64,000 nt of DNA, taken from the NCBI RefSeq assembly GCF_902498065.1, contig NZ_CABVIR010000007.1, positions 62,001-126,000 on the forward strand, written 5' to 3'. The stretch is from Pseudomonas fluorescens. GTDB lineage: Bacteria > Pseudomonadota > Gammaproteobacteria > Pseudomonadales > Pseudomonadaceae. Below the pieces are notes generated by a model. The model was not told the DNA's origin and made no database searches. It was given only the letters and a program-made list of their open reading frames with translations. Below are positions 10,729 through 21,397 of this stretch, in pieces; within the stretch, counting starts at the first letter, position 1, and each line of letters begins with the position of its first letter. The translations under genes and the position numbers were made by a program.

Positions 10729-11211
10729 TTACTCTTCCTTGCCCTTGTTGCGCACCGCTCGCTGCAGCTCGCGACCGGCGTCGCGTTCGCGTTCGGTATC
10801 ACGCTTGTCGTATTCCTTCTTGCCCTTGCCCAGAGCGATCTCGCACTTGACCATGTGCTTGCTCCAGTACCAGGACAGGCACACGCAGGCGTAACCCTTT
10901 TGTTGCACGGCGGCGGCCAGCTTTTCCAGCTCGCGGCGGTTGAGCAGCAATTTTCGGGTGCGGGTCGGATCAGCGATGACGTGAGTGCTCGCGGTCATCA
11001 GCGGCGTAATGTGGCTGCCAAGCAGCCAGGCTTCGCCATCCTTGAGCAGCACGTAACTGTCAACCAGTTGCAGCTTGCTTGCCCGCAGACTTTTTACTTC
11101 CCAGCCGGCCAGGACCAGACCAGCCTCGAACCGATGTTCGATGAAGTAATCGTGTCGCGCCTTTTTATTTTGCGCGATGGTCCCTGTTGGGTGTTTCTTC
11201 TGTTTAGCCAT
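10729..11211 (-). CDS. smpB: SsrA-binding protein SmpB
   Basis: This 160-residue basic protein binds the tRNA-like part of tmRNA and carries it into stalled ribosomes. Visible family features are the oligonucleotide-binding core (NKKARHDYFIEHRFEAGLVLAGWEVKSLR), the GSHITPL segment, and the lysine/arginine-rich C-terminal tail (GKGKKEYDKRDTERERDAGRE) that enters the mRNA channel. Length and start agree with Pseudomonas homologs. It is divergent from the transporter at 11330, and its partner RNA gene ssrA is at 480-873. Confidence 0.97.
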   Translation of the reverse strand: MAKQKKHPTGTIAQNKKARHDYFIEHRFEAGLVLAGWEVKSLRASKLQLVDSYVLLKDGEAWLLGSHITPLMTASTHVIADPTRTRKLLLNRRELEKLAAAVQQKGYACVCLSWYWSKHMVKCEIALGKGKKEYDKRDTERERDAGRELQRAVRNKGKEE

Positions 11212-11329
11212 AGGGGCGGCATTATAGGGAGTTGCACGCGAGTCGGCTACGGTGATGCTGCGTGCTTGAGCAGGTTGATTGAATCCCGGACAATGCGCCC
11301 TCTTTTTTCAATGCTTGGACGTGGTAACG

Positions 11330-12733
11330 ATGTCGACAGACAAGGTTTCTGTCCACGGCAGTTGGGCTAGCCGCTGGGTCTTCATACTCGCCGCGACCGG
11401 TTCGGCCGTGGGCCTGGGTAGCATCTGGAAGTTCCCGTACATGGTCGGCGTTTACGGCGGCGGTGCGTTTGTACTGATGTTCCTGGCGTGTATCGCACTG
11501 ATTGGTGTGCCGGTCATGCTGGCGGAGACCCTGATCGGTCGTCGCGCCCGGCAAAGTCCGGCCAATGCCTTGAAGGTATTGGCGCTGGAGGCCGGGCATT
11601 CGGGCAAGTGGTCCTGGGGCGCATTTGCCGGGATGATCACGGCGTTGCTGATTCTGTCTTTCTATAGTGTCGTCGGCGGGTGGTCGCTGGATTACATCAT
11701 CGACATGGGGCGCGGCGACTTTCAGGGGGTGACCCCAGATCAGGTCGGTGCGTACTTTGGCAAGGTGATTGCTGATCCATGGCGCCTGACACTTTGGCAT
11801 ACGATTTTTATGCTGCTGTCAGCCGTCGTCATCGCCAGAGGTGTCGTCGCCGGCCTTGAGCGCAGCCTGCGCATCATGATGCCGCTGCTGTTTGTGATGA
11901 TTCTGGTGCTGCTGGGTTACAGCATGACCACCGGCCATTTCATGGAAGGCGTGCATTTCATGTTCGACTTCCATCCGGAAAAGGTCCTCGACGGCTTGTT
12001 GCCGGCCATGGGGCACGCGTTCTTTTCCCTTAGCGTAGGCGTTGGTTCGATCATGATCTACGGCGCCTACATGCCGAAACACTCGTCAATCTCTGGCACA
12101 GTTGTTGGCGTCGCGCTGCTCGATACCTTTGTTTCGCTGGTAGCGGGTCTGGCATTGTTTCCGATTGTGTTCGCCGCCGGCCTGAATCCGAGCGAAGGCC
12201 CTGGCCTGATGTTTGTCAGCCTGCCGTTTGCCTTTGGTAACGTAGTCTTCGGCCAGTTGATGGGGGTAGTGTTCTTCGTCCTGGTCGCGATTGCCGCCTG
12301 GAGTTCGGCTATTTCACTGCTCGAACCGATGGTGGCTTACTTGGTTGAGCGCACTAAAGTCAGTCGCGCGTGGGTGACTTTCTGGCTGGCATTCACCTGC
12401 TGGTTCGTGGGGCTGGGCACGGTGTTTTCCTTCAATATCTGGAAGGAAGCCAAATTTTTCGTGAACGAAGGCGGGATGTTCCATCTCTATCAATGGGGCG
12501 CGGCCGGCGGTCTGGATTTCTTTGGCGTGATCGATTTCTTCACCTCGCGGATCATGTTGCCACTCGGTGGTTTGTGTTTCGTGGTGTTTGCGGGCTGGGT
12601 GATGGGGCGTGATGCGGTGCGCGACGAGTTGTCGATCCGCAGCCCCAAGCTGTTCCATCTGTCCCTATTTTTGATGCGCTATGTGGCGCCCATCGGCATT
12701 CTTGTAGTGTTTGCCGCCCAGCTGTGGAAGTGA
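11330..12733 (+). CDS. Sodium-dependent transporter (NSS/SNF family)
   Basis: This 467-residue integral membrane protein has about 11-12 spans. The first span carries the NSS signature GSAVGLGSIWKFPYMVGVYGG, where the unwound helix binds sodium and substrate in LeuT-like transporters. Substrates of bacterial members are amino acids or related amines; which one cannot be told here. I use the ATG at 11330 (MSTDKVSVHG), which sits right before the first span; an earlier in-frame start adds a non-membrane segment without support. It lies 7 bases upstream of ratA and may be co-transcribed with it. Confidence 0.9.
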   Translation: MSTDKVSVHGSWASRWVFILAATGSAVGLGSIWKFPYMVGVYGGGAFVLMFLACIALIGVPVMLAETLIGRRARQSPANALKVLALEAGHSGKWSWGAFAGMITALLILSFYSVVGGWSLDYIIDMGRGDFQGVTPDQVGAYFGKVIADPWRLTLWHTIFMLLSAVVIARGVVAGLERSLRIMMPLLFVMILVLLGYSMTTGHFMEGVHFMFDFHPEKVLDGLLPAMGHAFFSLSVGVGSIMIYGAYMPKHSSISGTVVGVALLDTFVSLVAGLALFPIVFAAGLNPSEGPGLMFVSLPFAFGNVVFGQLMGVVFFVLVAIAAWSSAISLLEPMVAYLVERTKVSRAWVTFWLAFTCWFVGLGTVFSFNIWKEAKFFVNEGGMFHLYQWGAAGGLDFFGVIDFFTSRIMLPLGGLCFVVFAGWVMGRDAVRDELSIRSPKLFHLSLFLMRYVAPIGILVVFAAQLWK

Positions 12734-12740
12734 CGCTGAC

Positions 12741-13175
12741 ATGACGACACACATTCAACGTTCGGCTCTGCTGCCGTATCCGGCGCAAGCGCTGTATGAC
12801 CTGGTCAATGACGTGGCACGTTACCCGGAGTTTTTACCCTGGTGCTCGTCGGCCGAAGTCCTGGAAAGTTCGCCCGAGCACATGCGGGCCAGCGTTGGTG
12901 TGGCCAAGGGCGGGCTTAGTCAGCATTTCGTGACGCGCAACACTCTGGTTCCGGGGCAATCGATCGAGATGAACCTCGAGGAGGGCCCGTTCACTCAGTT
13001 GCATGGCATCTGGGTGTTCAAGGCGCTGACCGATAAAGCCTGCAAGATAAGCCTGGACCTTTCGTTCGATTATGCGGGGCCGATTGTTCGAGCGACCTTG
13101 GGGCCGTTGTTTAATCAGGCGGCCAATACACTGGTCGATGCGTTCTGCCAGCGCGCCAAACAGATGCATGGTTAA
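12741..13175 (+). CDS. ratA: Type II toxin RatA / coenzyme Q-binding START-domain protein
   Basis: This 144-residue protein of the START/polyketide-cyclase fold (RatA, PasT) has typical segments LYDLVNDVARYPEFLPWC and VGVAKGGLSQHFVTRN. In E. coli RatA has been reported to block 70S assembly, while eukaryotic relatives (Coq10) bind ubiquinone, so its main role in Pseudomonas is open. ATG at 12741 directly follows the transporter stop. The ratB start lies inside its last codons, so the two are translationally coupled. Confidence 0.9.
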   Translation: MTTHIQRSALLPYPAQALYDLVNDVARYPEFLPWCSSAEVLESSPEHMRASVGVAKGGLSQHFVTRNTLVPGQSIEMNLEEGPFTQLHGIWVFKALTDKACKISLDLSFDYAGPIVRATLGPLFNQAANTLVDAFCQRAKQMHG

Positions 13176-13482
13176 GCCCGTGATCGAAGTCGAGGTGGTG
13201 TATGCCGCCGTTGATCGTCAGGTGCTTCGCTGTGTGACGGTGCCCGCAGGCACAACAGTGAGGGCCGCGCTGCTTGATTCGGGAGTAGGCGAAGAGTTTC
13301 CAGAGCTGGATCTGGGTGATTGTCCTGTCGGGATATTCGGCAAGGTGATCGCTGATCCAGACACTCATCAGGTTCGGGCAGGGGATCGTATTGAGATTTA
13401 TCGTCCTTTGCTGGCTGATCCGAAAGAGGTTCGCCGGTTGCGCGCGGCCAAGGCTGCCGAGGCAAAAGCGCGAAATCAGTGA
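13168..13482 (+). CDS. ratB: RnfH-family ubiquitin-like protein (RatB/UPF0125)
   Basis: This 104-residue protein has a predicted beta-grasp fold, with the family pattern VIEVEVVYA and IEIYRPLLADPKEVRRLRA. It usually lies next to ratA, as here, but its biochemical role is unknown; the RnfH name comes from a distant link with Rnf complexes. ATG at 13168 overlaps the ratA stop by 8 bases in a different frame. It is followed by a strong terminator shared with bamE. Confidence 0.9.
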   Translation: MVKPVIEVEVVYAAVDRQVLRCVTVPAGTTVRAALLDSGVGEEFPELDLGDCPVGIFGKVIADPDTHQVRAGDRIEIYRPLLADPKEVRRLRAAKAAEAKARNQ

Positions 13483-13503
13483 CCTGATTAAATGCCAGAC
13501 AAT

Positions 13504-13530
13504 AAAAAACCCGGACATTCCGGGTTTTTT
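13504..13530. terminator. Bidirectional terminator between ratB and bamE
   Basis: AAAAAACCCGG-acatt-CCGGGTTTTTT is an 11-bp perfect stem with A and T runs on both sides, so it can stop both convergent genes. Confidence 0.93.
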
Positions 13531-13543
13531 ATTGCGTCGCAAA

Positions 13544-14071
13544 TTATTGCGGCGAGGTTTCCAACGGTTCTGGCGTCGGGACTGGAACGGTTTCTACGCC
13601 GTCCACATCCTTCTGGATCTGATCCAGCAACGAACCTGGCTTGACCGGTTTTTCCGGTTTCGGCTTCTCGGCGTTTTCAGCAGGTGCGGTCACGTTAGTG
13701 CCACTGTCCTTGCCGAGAATGGCTTCGTCCCGGCTCACGCCTGGCATGAAATCACCTGAGAGGCTGACAAGTTGATCATTTGGGTTGAAGATAACGCTAA
13801 TGCGTTCCTGTTGGCGTTCACCGCCACCCGGTTGCAGGCTGTACAGATAATCCCAGCGATCGGCATGGAACGTGTCGGTCAGCAGAGGGTTACCCATGAT
13901 AAACCGTACTTGCCGGCGGGTCATTCCCGGGCGTAACTGGTCTATCATGTCCTGCGTGACGACATTGCCCTGCTGGATGTCGATTTTGTAAACCCCGGGG
14001 AATGAACAACCGGCGAGTGCGAGCAGTCCCACAAAGGTGAAACTGGTTAGCAAGAGCTTGGTGTTTTGCAT
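13544..14071 (-). CDS. bamE: Outer-membrane assembly lipoprotein BamE (OmlA)
   Basis: This 175-residue lipoprotein has a signal peptide ending in the lipobox LALAGC, with lipidated Cys22. The BamE/SmpA domain follows (YKIDIQQGNVVTQDMIDQLRPGMTRRQVRFIMGNPLL), then a 50-residue proline-, lysine- and glutamate-rich tail that is long compared with E. coli BamE. It is a subunit of the BAM complex that inserts beta-barrel proteins. It is divergent from fur with about 97 bases between; in P. aeruginosa omlA and fur have the same arrangement. Confidence 0.96.
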   Translation of the reverse strand: MQNTKLLLTSFTFVGLLALAGCSFPGVYKIDIQQGNVVTQDMIDQLRPGMTRRQVRFIMGNPLLTDTFHADRWDYLYSLQPGGGERQQERISVIFNPNDQLVSLSGDFMPGVSRDEAILGKDSGTNVTAPAENAEKPKPEKPVKPGSLLDQIQKDVDGVETVPVPTPEPLETSPQ

Positions 14072-14168
14072 CGGTGGGCGACTTCCACTATCTTGGCTGG
14101 GACAACGTAAACGCCGATCATACCCGCATTAAGAGAAGCTGCGAAGCAGCATCGCGAGAAAGCTGACC

Positions 14169-14573
14169 ATGGTTGAAAATAGCGAACTACGCAAAGCCGG
14201 CCTCAAAGTGACCCTTCCACGGGTCAAGATTCTGCAAATGCTCGATTCCGCCGAGCAACGCCACATGAGTGCCGAGGATGTATACAAGGCGCTGATGGAG
14301 GCTGGTGAGGACGTCGGTCTGGCCACGGTTTACCGTGTACTGACTCAGTTCGAGGCAGCTGGCCTTGTGGTGCGGCACAACTTCGACGGAGGCCATGCGG
14401 TCTTCGAGCTGGACGATGGCAAGCATCACGACCATATGGTCAACGTCGAGACCAGTGAGGTGATCGAATTCTTCGACGAAGAAATCGAGCGTCTGCAGAA
14501 AGCCATCGTCGACAAGTATGGCTTCGAGATGGTTGATCACAATCTTGTGCTGTACGTACGCAAGAAAAAGTAA
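14169..14573 (+). CDS. fur: Ferric uptake regulator
   Basis: This 134-residue iron-sensing repressor has an N-terminal winged helix (AEDVYKALMEAGEDVGLATVYRVLTQFEAAGLV) and a C-terminal dimer domain with the metal site HHDHMVNVETSEVIEF and VDHNLVLYV. Sequence and length match Pseudomonas Fur closely. There is no cysteine anywhere; the position after HHDHMV, Cys in the P. aeruginosa protein as I recall, is Asn here. The CxxC structural zinc site of E. coli Fur is therefore absent, as in other pseudomonads. It is divergent from bamE and convergent with recN. Confidence 0.98.
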   Translation: MVENSELRKAGLKVTLPRVKILQMLDSAEQRHMSAEDVYKALMEAGEDVGLATVYRVLTQFEAAGLVVRHNFDGGHAVFELDDGKHHDHMVNVETSEVIEFFDEEIERLQKAIVDKYGFEMVDHNLVLYVRKKK

Positions 14574-14581
14574 GCATGTCG

Positions 14582-14636
14582 CGCGAACTTCAGGTTCGCG
14601 AAACGAGCGAAGGCGACCCCAGGGTCGCCTTCGTGC
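14582..14636. terminator. Two stem-loops between fur and recN
   Basis: The first is CGCGAAC-ttcag-GTTCGCG (14582-14600); the second is GAAGGCGAC-cccagg-GTCGCCTTC (14609-14632), followed by a short T-rich stretch. Between convergent genes they probably end both fur and recN transcripts. Confidence 0.75.
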
Positions 14637-14648
14637 TTTCTGCCGTTC

Positions 14649-16322
14649 CTAAATTTTTGCGGTAACGACCATTTTTTTCGCGTGGGCCAGGGATTCCTTG
14701 GTCAGGTCGATGCCGCCCAGCATCCGTGCAACTTCTTCGACACGATCATTCTTGCTGAGCTTGGAGACGGCCGTGTGGGTCGCATCCTCGCCACGCACCT
14801 TGTGCACAAACAGATGCTGATGCCCTTGCGCCGCCACTTGCGGCAAGTGAGTCACCGTCAGTACCTGTCCGCGTTCACCGAGGCGGCGCAGTAACTGACC
14901 GACAATCTCGGCCGTCGGGCCGCCAATGCCTACGTCCACTTCGTCGAACACCAGGGTGGGCACGCGCGAGGTTTGTGCGGTGATCACCTGAATCGCAAGG
15001 CTGATCCGCGACAGCTCACCCCCCGAGGCTACTTTGGCCAAGGCTTTCAAGGGTTGGCCGGGGTTGGCGCTGACCAGCAGTTCTACCTGTTCGAGCCCGT
15101 TAGGCAGCAACTCATCACTGCTGTTGGGGCGCAGCTCGATGGTGAAACGACCGCCAGGCATGCCCAGGCGCTGGATTTCCTGTTCCACGGCACTGGCCAG
15201 GCTGCTGGAGGCTTGGTGGCGCAAATCGCTCAGTTCCCGTGCCTTCTCCTGATAGTGGCGGGCATAGGACGCCAGCTCATCGCTTAGTCGTTCGATGGAT
15301 TCATCATTGGCGTTCAGGGTTTCGATTTCATCCAGCAAGCGCTGCTGCATCTCCGCGACCTCGGTCGGCTGGATGCGGTGTTTGCGCGCCATGGTGTAGA
15401 TCGCATCGAGGCGTTCTTCGAGGTACTGCAGGCGCGCCGGGTCGGCATCGAAGTTATCGAGAAAGCGATTGAGCTCACCCACGGCCTCTTCAACCTGGAT
15501 CTGCGCACTGGTCAGCAAGCTGCTGGCTTCGCCCAGCGCACCAATGGAGTTGTTCACACTCGACAGGCGATTGAGGCTGGCGGTCAGGGCATTCAGCACA
15601 TTGCCGGAATCACTTTCGCTGCACTGTTCGACCACTTGTCGGCAGATGCCCAGCAAGGTTTCGGCATTGGTCAGGTTCTTGTGTTCCTGTTCCAACTGCT
15701 CCAATTCGTTTTCGCCGAGGCCGAGGTTTTCCAGCTCTTCGAGTTGATAGCTGAGCAATTGATGGCGCGCGCGCTGCTCATCGCCAGAGTTGGACAGGCG
15801 CTCCAGCTCCTGACGGGTCTGGCGCCAGCGTTGGGCGGCCAATTGCACCTGGCGGGCAAGGTCGGTGGCGCCGGCGTATTCGTCGAGCAGGCGGCGGTGA
15901 GTGTCGGTCTTGAGCAGGGATTGGTGCTCGTGCTGGCTGTGGATATCGATCAGCAACTCGCCCAGGGCCTTGAGATCGCCGAGCGGACAGGGGGTGCCAT
16001 TGATATAGCCGCGAGAACGCCCTTCAGCGGTAATCACCCGGCGCAGGATGCACGGGCCGTCGCTTTCAAGGTCGCGCTCGGCAAGCCAGGCGCTGGCCTC
16101 GGGAATATCGACCAGGTCGAAGGTGGCCAGGATGTCAGCCTTGTCGGCGCCGGGACGGACCACGCCACTGTCGGCGCGATCGCCCAGGGTCAGGCCGAGG
16201 GCGTCGAGCATGATCGACTTGCCGGCGCCGGTTTCCCCTGTGATCACACTCATCCCGCGATCGAGTTCGAGATCGAGATGTTCAACGATGGCGTAATTGT
16301 GTACGGACAGGTGCACCAGCAT
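14649..16322 (-). CDS. recN: DNA repair ATPase RecN
   Basis: This 557-residue SMC-like protein acts in recombinational double-strand-break repair. It has Walker A GETGAGKS (residues 29-36) right after the N-terminal strand, a long coiled-coil middle (about 150-360), and a C-terminal ABC signature GGELSRISLAIQV with Walker B TLVFDEVDVGIGG. The ATG at 16322 gives the usual MLVHLSVHNYAIVEHLD start; a TTG five codons earlier is possible but less likely. It is divergent from grpE. Confidence 0.97.
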   Translation of the reverse strand: MLVHLSVHNYAIVEHLDLELDRGMSVITGETGAGKSIMLDALGLTLGDRADSGVVRPGADKADILATFDLVDIPEASAWLAERDLESDGPCILRRVITAEGRSRGYINGTPCPLGDLKALGELLIDIHSQHEHQSLLKTDTHRRLLDEYAGATDLARQVQLAAQRWRQTRQELERLSNSGDEQRARHQLLSYQLEELENLGLGENELEQLEQEHKNLTNAETLLGICRQVVEQCSESDSGNVLNALTASLNRLSSVNNSIGALGEASSLLTSAQIQVEEAVGELNRFLDNFDADPARLQYLEERLDAIYTMARKHRIQPTEVAEMQQRLLDEIETLNANDESIERLSDELASYARHYQEKARELSDLRHQASSSLASAVEQEIQRLGMPGGRFTIELRPNSSDELLPNGLEQVELLVSANPGQPLKALAKVASGGELSRISLAIQVITAQTSRVPTLVFDEVDVGIGGPTAEIVGQLLRRLGERGQVLTVTHLPQVAAQGHQHLFVHKVRGEDATHTAVSKLSKNDRVEEVARMLGGIDLTKESLAHAKKMVVTAKI

Positions 16323-16482
16323 AAAGGCCGCTCCCAAGCTTTAGGTCTGGTTATTTATACAGTGTTTTCTTTGCGGCTGACAATGCCCTCGCTTAGCTCG
16401 ATTGGCTTGATCCGACGAAATCGTTAGCGTGTCGAGGAATGACAATGCAGCTGTTTTTTGTAGGGTTAATCACAACCAACCC

Positions 16483-16510
16483 CTTGAAGCTGATTTTTGC
16501 GGCCCCATAT
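16483..16510 (+). promoter_or_regulatory. Sigma-32 (heat-shock) promoter of grpE
   Basis: CTTGAAG, a 13-base spacer and CCCCATAT match the RpoH consensus CTTGAA-N(11-16)-CCCCAT. It lies 54 bases before the grpE ATG. A CGCGAG/CTCGCG hairpin (16524-16540) follows in the leader. The rest of the recN-grpE gap (16323-16482) shows no other clear element. Confidence 0.9.
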
Positions 16511-16563
16511 AGCTGGGCAGAAGCGCGAGTTGAGCTCGCGGACGATATTGAAAGGAGAAATCT

Positions 16564-17130
16564 ATGGCTGACGAACAGACAGTGGATACGCAAAATCAAG
16601 ATGCCAACCAGGGCTCCGCTGCGTCGGGTGAAGACCTCGCGGCTCGTGTACAAGTGCTCGAAGAGCAACTGGCAGGCGCGCAGGATCAGGCTTTGCGTGT
16701 TGCCGCCGATCTGCAGAACGTCCGCCGTCGCGCCGAGCAGGATGTAGAAAAAGCGCACAAATTCGCCCTGGAAAAATTTGCAGGCGATTTGCTGCCGATC
16801 ATCGACAGCCTGGAGCGTGGTCTGGAGTTGTCCAACCCGGACGACGAAAGCATCCGCCCAATGCGCGAAGGCATCGAGCTGACCCTGAAAATGTTCCAGG
16901 ACACCCTGAAGCGTTATCAGCTGGAAGCGATCGATCCGCATGGCGAACCGTTCAATGCCGTTCTTCACCAGGCAATGGCCATGCAGGAAAGCGCTGACGT
17001 CGAACCGAACAGTGTGCTCAAGGTGTTCCAGAAGGGCTATCAGCTCAATGGTCGTCTGCTGCGCCCGGCCATGGTCGTGGTCAGCAAGGCCCCGGCACCT
17101 GTTTCGCCTTCTATTGACGAGCAGGCTTGA
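16564..17130 (+). CDS. grpE: Nucleotide exchange factor GrpE
   Basis: This 188-residue protein releases ADP from DnaK. It has an acidic, disordered start (about 25 residues), a long coiled-coil (AARVQVLEEQL..FALEKFAGDLLPIIDSLERGLE) and the C-terminal beta domain with HQAMAMQESADVEPNSVLKVFQKGYQLNGRLLRPAMV. ATG at 16564 has GGAG upstream. Its last codon and stop overlap the sigma-32 promoter of dnaK. It is the first gene of the chaperone cluster grpE-dnaK-dnaJ. Confidence 0.98.
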   Translation: MADEQTVDTQNQDANQGSAASGEDLAARVQVLEEQLAGAQDQALRVAADLQNVRRRAEQDVEKAHKFALEKFAGDLLPIIDSLERGLELSNPDDESIRPMREGIELTLKMFQDTLKRYQLEAIDPHGEPFNAVLHQAMAMQESADVEPNSVLKVFQKGYQLNGRLLRPAMVVVSKAPAPVSPSIDEQA

Positions 17131-17153
17131 AATTAGCCGCAAGGCCCCCATTT
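17126..17153 (+). promoter_or_regulatory. Sigma-32 promoter of dnaK
   Basis: CTTGAAA, a 13-base spacer and CCCCATTT form a near-perfect heat-shock promoter. Its -35 box overlaps the grpE stop codon. The leader to dnaK is about 70 bases and contains a CCGCAG/CTGCGG hairpin. Confidence 0.9.
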
Positions 17154-17232
17154 AGAAGTCAAGCGTTTAAGTGCTACCGCAGTTAGCCACCACTGCTGCG
17201 GCAACCAAATCCAAAGTTTCGGGAGAGTTAAC

Positions 17233-19149
<1,917 letters not shown>

Positions 19150-19204
19150 GTTAGTGGTCGCCCGGTTGACTGCCTTGAGGCGGTGACTGGTAGGATGTCG
19201 CCGC

Positions 19205-19222
19205 GCGGGAGCTTGCTCCCGC
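19205..19222 (+). other. Stem-loop in the dnaK-dnaJ gap (19150-19446)
   Basis: GCGGGAG-cttg-CTCCCGC is a 7-bp stem about 55 bases past dnaK. It lacks a T run and resembles half of a REP palindrome, so it may attenuate or protect dnaK mRNA. The other 220 bases of the gap show no heat-shock promoter and no reading frame I would support. Confidence 0.55.
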
Positions 19223-19446
19223 GTTGGCGTGTCTGGAGTACACGAATTTTTACAGCATGCGACAGCGTTCGTGTGTTGGCGGTATGGCCGAAGATGCTCC
19301 TGCTTTTCGAGTCGAAAGTACTGCAATGAATCAAAGACCAGGATCGTTGAATTGACGTGAGTTGGGTCCGGGCCTGTATTGGGGCTCAACGAGTTTGGCG
19401 AGGCTCAGGAGGGGTTTGCCGAACGTCCTTAAGAGTGCAAAGACTT

Positions 19447-20571
19447 ATGGCAAAGCGTGACTATTACGAAGTATTGGGTGTTGAGCGTGGTTCTAGCGAA
19501 GCAGACCTGAAAAAGGCCTACCGTCGCCTGGCGATGAAACACCACCCGGACCGTAATCCCGATGACAAAGCGTCGGAAGAAATGTTCAAAGAGGCCAACG
19601 AGGCCTATGAAGTGCTGTCCGATTCCAGCAAACGCGCGGCGTACGACCAGTATGGTCATGCCGGCGTCGACCCAAGCATGGGCGGCGGCGGTGCCGGGTT
19701 TGGTGGGCAGAACTTCTCCGACATCTTTGGCGATGTCTTCAGTGACTTCTTCGGTGGCGGTCGCGGCGGTGCTCGTGGCGGCGCTCAGCGCGGCAGCGAC
19801 CTGCGCTACACCTTGGAACTGAATCTGGAAGAAGCGGTACGCGGCACCACCGTGAATATTCGCGTTCCGACACTGGTCAACTGCAAGCCGTGCGATGGCT
19901 CGGGTGCCAAGAAAGGCTCCTCGCCGGTCACCTGCCCGACGTGCGGCGGTATCGGTCAGGTCCGCATGCAACAAGGTTTCTTCTCGGTGCAGCAAACCTG
20001 CCCGCGCTGCCATGGTCAGGGCAAGATCATTTCTGATCCATGCACCTCCTGCAATGGTGACGGTCGCGTTGAAGAATACAAAACCCTTTCCGTAAAAGTG
20101 CCGGCCGGTGTCGACACCGGTGACCGCATTCGCTTGTCCGGCGAAGGCGAGGCGGGCGCCCAGGGTGGCCCGACGGGCGACCTGTACGTGGTGATCAATG
20201 TGCGCGAGCACGCAATCTTCCAGCGCGACGGCAAGCACCTGTTCTGCGAAGTGCCGATCAGCTTCGTCGATGCGGCGCTGGGCGGCGAGCTGGAGATTCC
20301 GACCCTTGATGGTCGGGTCAAACTGAAAATCCCCGAGGGGACTCAGACCGGCAAGCAGTTCCGCGTTCGCGGCAAAGGCGTTGCGCCCGTGCGTGGCGGC
20401 GGTGCTGGCGACTTGATGTGCCGTGTGGCAGTGGAAACCCCGGTCAATCTGGGTCGTCGTCAGCGCGAATTGCTGGAAGAGTTCCGTAGTTCGCTGGCAG
20501 ACGACAATAGCCATTCGCCGAAAACCACCGGTTGGTTCGAAGGCGTGAAGCGCTTCTTCGGCGATCTGTAA
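19447..20571 (+). CDS. dnaJ: Co-chaperone DnaJ (Hsp40)
   Basis: This 374-residue protein stimulates DnaK ATPase and delivers substrates. It has the J domain with HPD at 33-35, a Gly/Phe-rich linker with repeated GGG stretches (about 75-115), and four CxxCxGxG zinc-finger motifs (CKPCDGSG, CPTCGGIG, CPRCHGQG, CTSCNGDG). C-terminal beta domains follow. The ATG at 19447 gives MAKRDYYEVLG, the family start. Ten bases separate it from dapB, so dapB may be partly co-transcribed. Confidence 0.98.
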   Translation: MAKRDYYEVLGVERGSSEADLKKAYRRLAMKHHPDRNPDDKASEEMFKEANEAYEVLSDSSKRAAYDQYGHAGVDPSMGGGGAGFGGQNFSDIFGDVFSDFFGGGRGGARGGAQRGSDLRYTLELNLEEAVRGTTVNIRVPTLVNCKPCDGSGAKKGSSPVTCPTCGGIGQVRMQQGFFSVQQTCPRCHGQGKIISDPCTSCNGDGRVEEYKTLSVKVPAGVDTGDRIRLSGEGEAGAQGGPTGDLYVVINVREHAIFQRDGKHLFCEVPISFVDAALGGELEIPTLDGRVKLKIPEGTQTGKQFRVRGKGVAPVRGGGAGDLMCRVAVETPVNLGRRQRELLEEFRSSLADDNSHSPKTTGWFEGVKRFFGDL

Positions 20572-20580
20572 GGAGTGAGC

Positions 20581-21387
20581 ATGCGACGTATAGCTGTGAT
20601 GGGCGCTGCTGGCCGCATGGGCAAAATCCTGGTCGAAGCCGTGCAGCAGCGTGCACCGTTGACCGGCCTGACAGCCGCCATCGTGCGCCCCGGCAGCACG
20701 CTGATCGGCGTTGATGCCGGTGAGCTGGCTTCGTTAGGGCGTATCGGCGTGCCGCTCTCCAGTCATGTGGACGCGGTGGCTGAAGAATTCGATGTGTTGA
20801 TCGATTTCACGCTCCCGGAAGTCATGCTGAAAAACCTGGCGTTCTGTCGTAAGGCAGGCAAGGCCATGGTGATCGGTACGACCGGGCTGGACGCTGCGCA
20901 GAAGCAATTGCTGGTCGAGGCGGGCAAGGACATTCCTATCGTGTTCGCGGCCAATTTCAGCGTCGGCGTGAACCTGTCGCTGAAGCTGCTCGATATGGCT
21001 GCTCGCGTGCTGGGTGATGAGGCGGATATCGAAATCATCGAGGCTCATCATCGGCACAAGATCGACGCGCCTTCAGGCACGGCCCTGCGCATGGGTGAAG
21101 TGATTGCCAGCGCGCTGGATCGTGACCTGCAGAAGGTCGCGGTCTACGGGCGTGAAGGTCACACCGGTGCGCGTGAGCGTGAAACGATCGGTTTTGCCAC
21201 TGTGCGCGGCGGTGATGTGGTGGGTGATCACACCGTGCTGTTCGCCTGTGAGGGCGAGCGCCTGGAAATCACGCACAAGGCGTCGAGTCGTATGACTTTC
21301 GCCAAGGGTGCTGTGCGTGCGGCGTTGTGGCTGGAGGGTCGCGAGCCGGGCCTCTACGACATGCAAGACGTGCTCGACCTGCGTTAA
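20581..21387 (+). CDS. dapB: 4-hydroxy-tetrahydrodipicolinate reductase
   Basis: This 268-residue NAD(P)H enzyme of lysine and diaminopimelate synthesis has the nucleotide-binding loop MGAAGRMG at the N-terminus and the active-site segment EAHHRHKIDAPSGTALRMGE. ATG at 20581 is preferred over the GTG at 20575 because AGGAG (20571-20575) is correctly spaced only for the ATG, and because it gives the length I recall for P. aeruginosa. It lies between dnaJ and carA as in other pseudomonads. Confidence 0.97.
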   Translation: MRRIAVMGAAGRMGKILVEAVQQRAPLTGLTAAIVRPGSTLIGVDAGELASLGRIGVPLSSHVDAVAEEFDVLIDFTLPEVMLKNLAFCRKAGKAMVIGTTGLDAAQKQLLVEAGKDIPIVFAANFSVGVNLSLKLLDMAARVLGDEADIEIIEAHHRHKIDAPSGTALRMGEVIASALDRDLQKVAVYGREGHTGARERETIGFATVRGGDVVGDHTVLFACEGERLEITHKASSRMTFAKGAVRAALWLEGREPGLYDMQDVLDLR

Positions 21388-21397
21388 GATGCAGCCG

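Noticed and set aside
19205..19222. Stem-loop after dnaK considered as the dnaK terminator
   Set aside because: There is no T run and it resembles half of a REP element; it was kept only as an unclassified hairpin.
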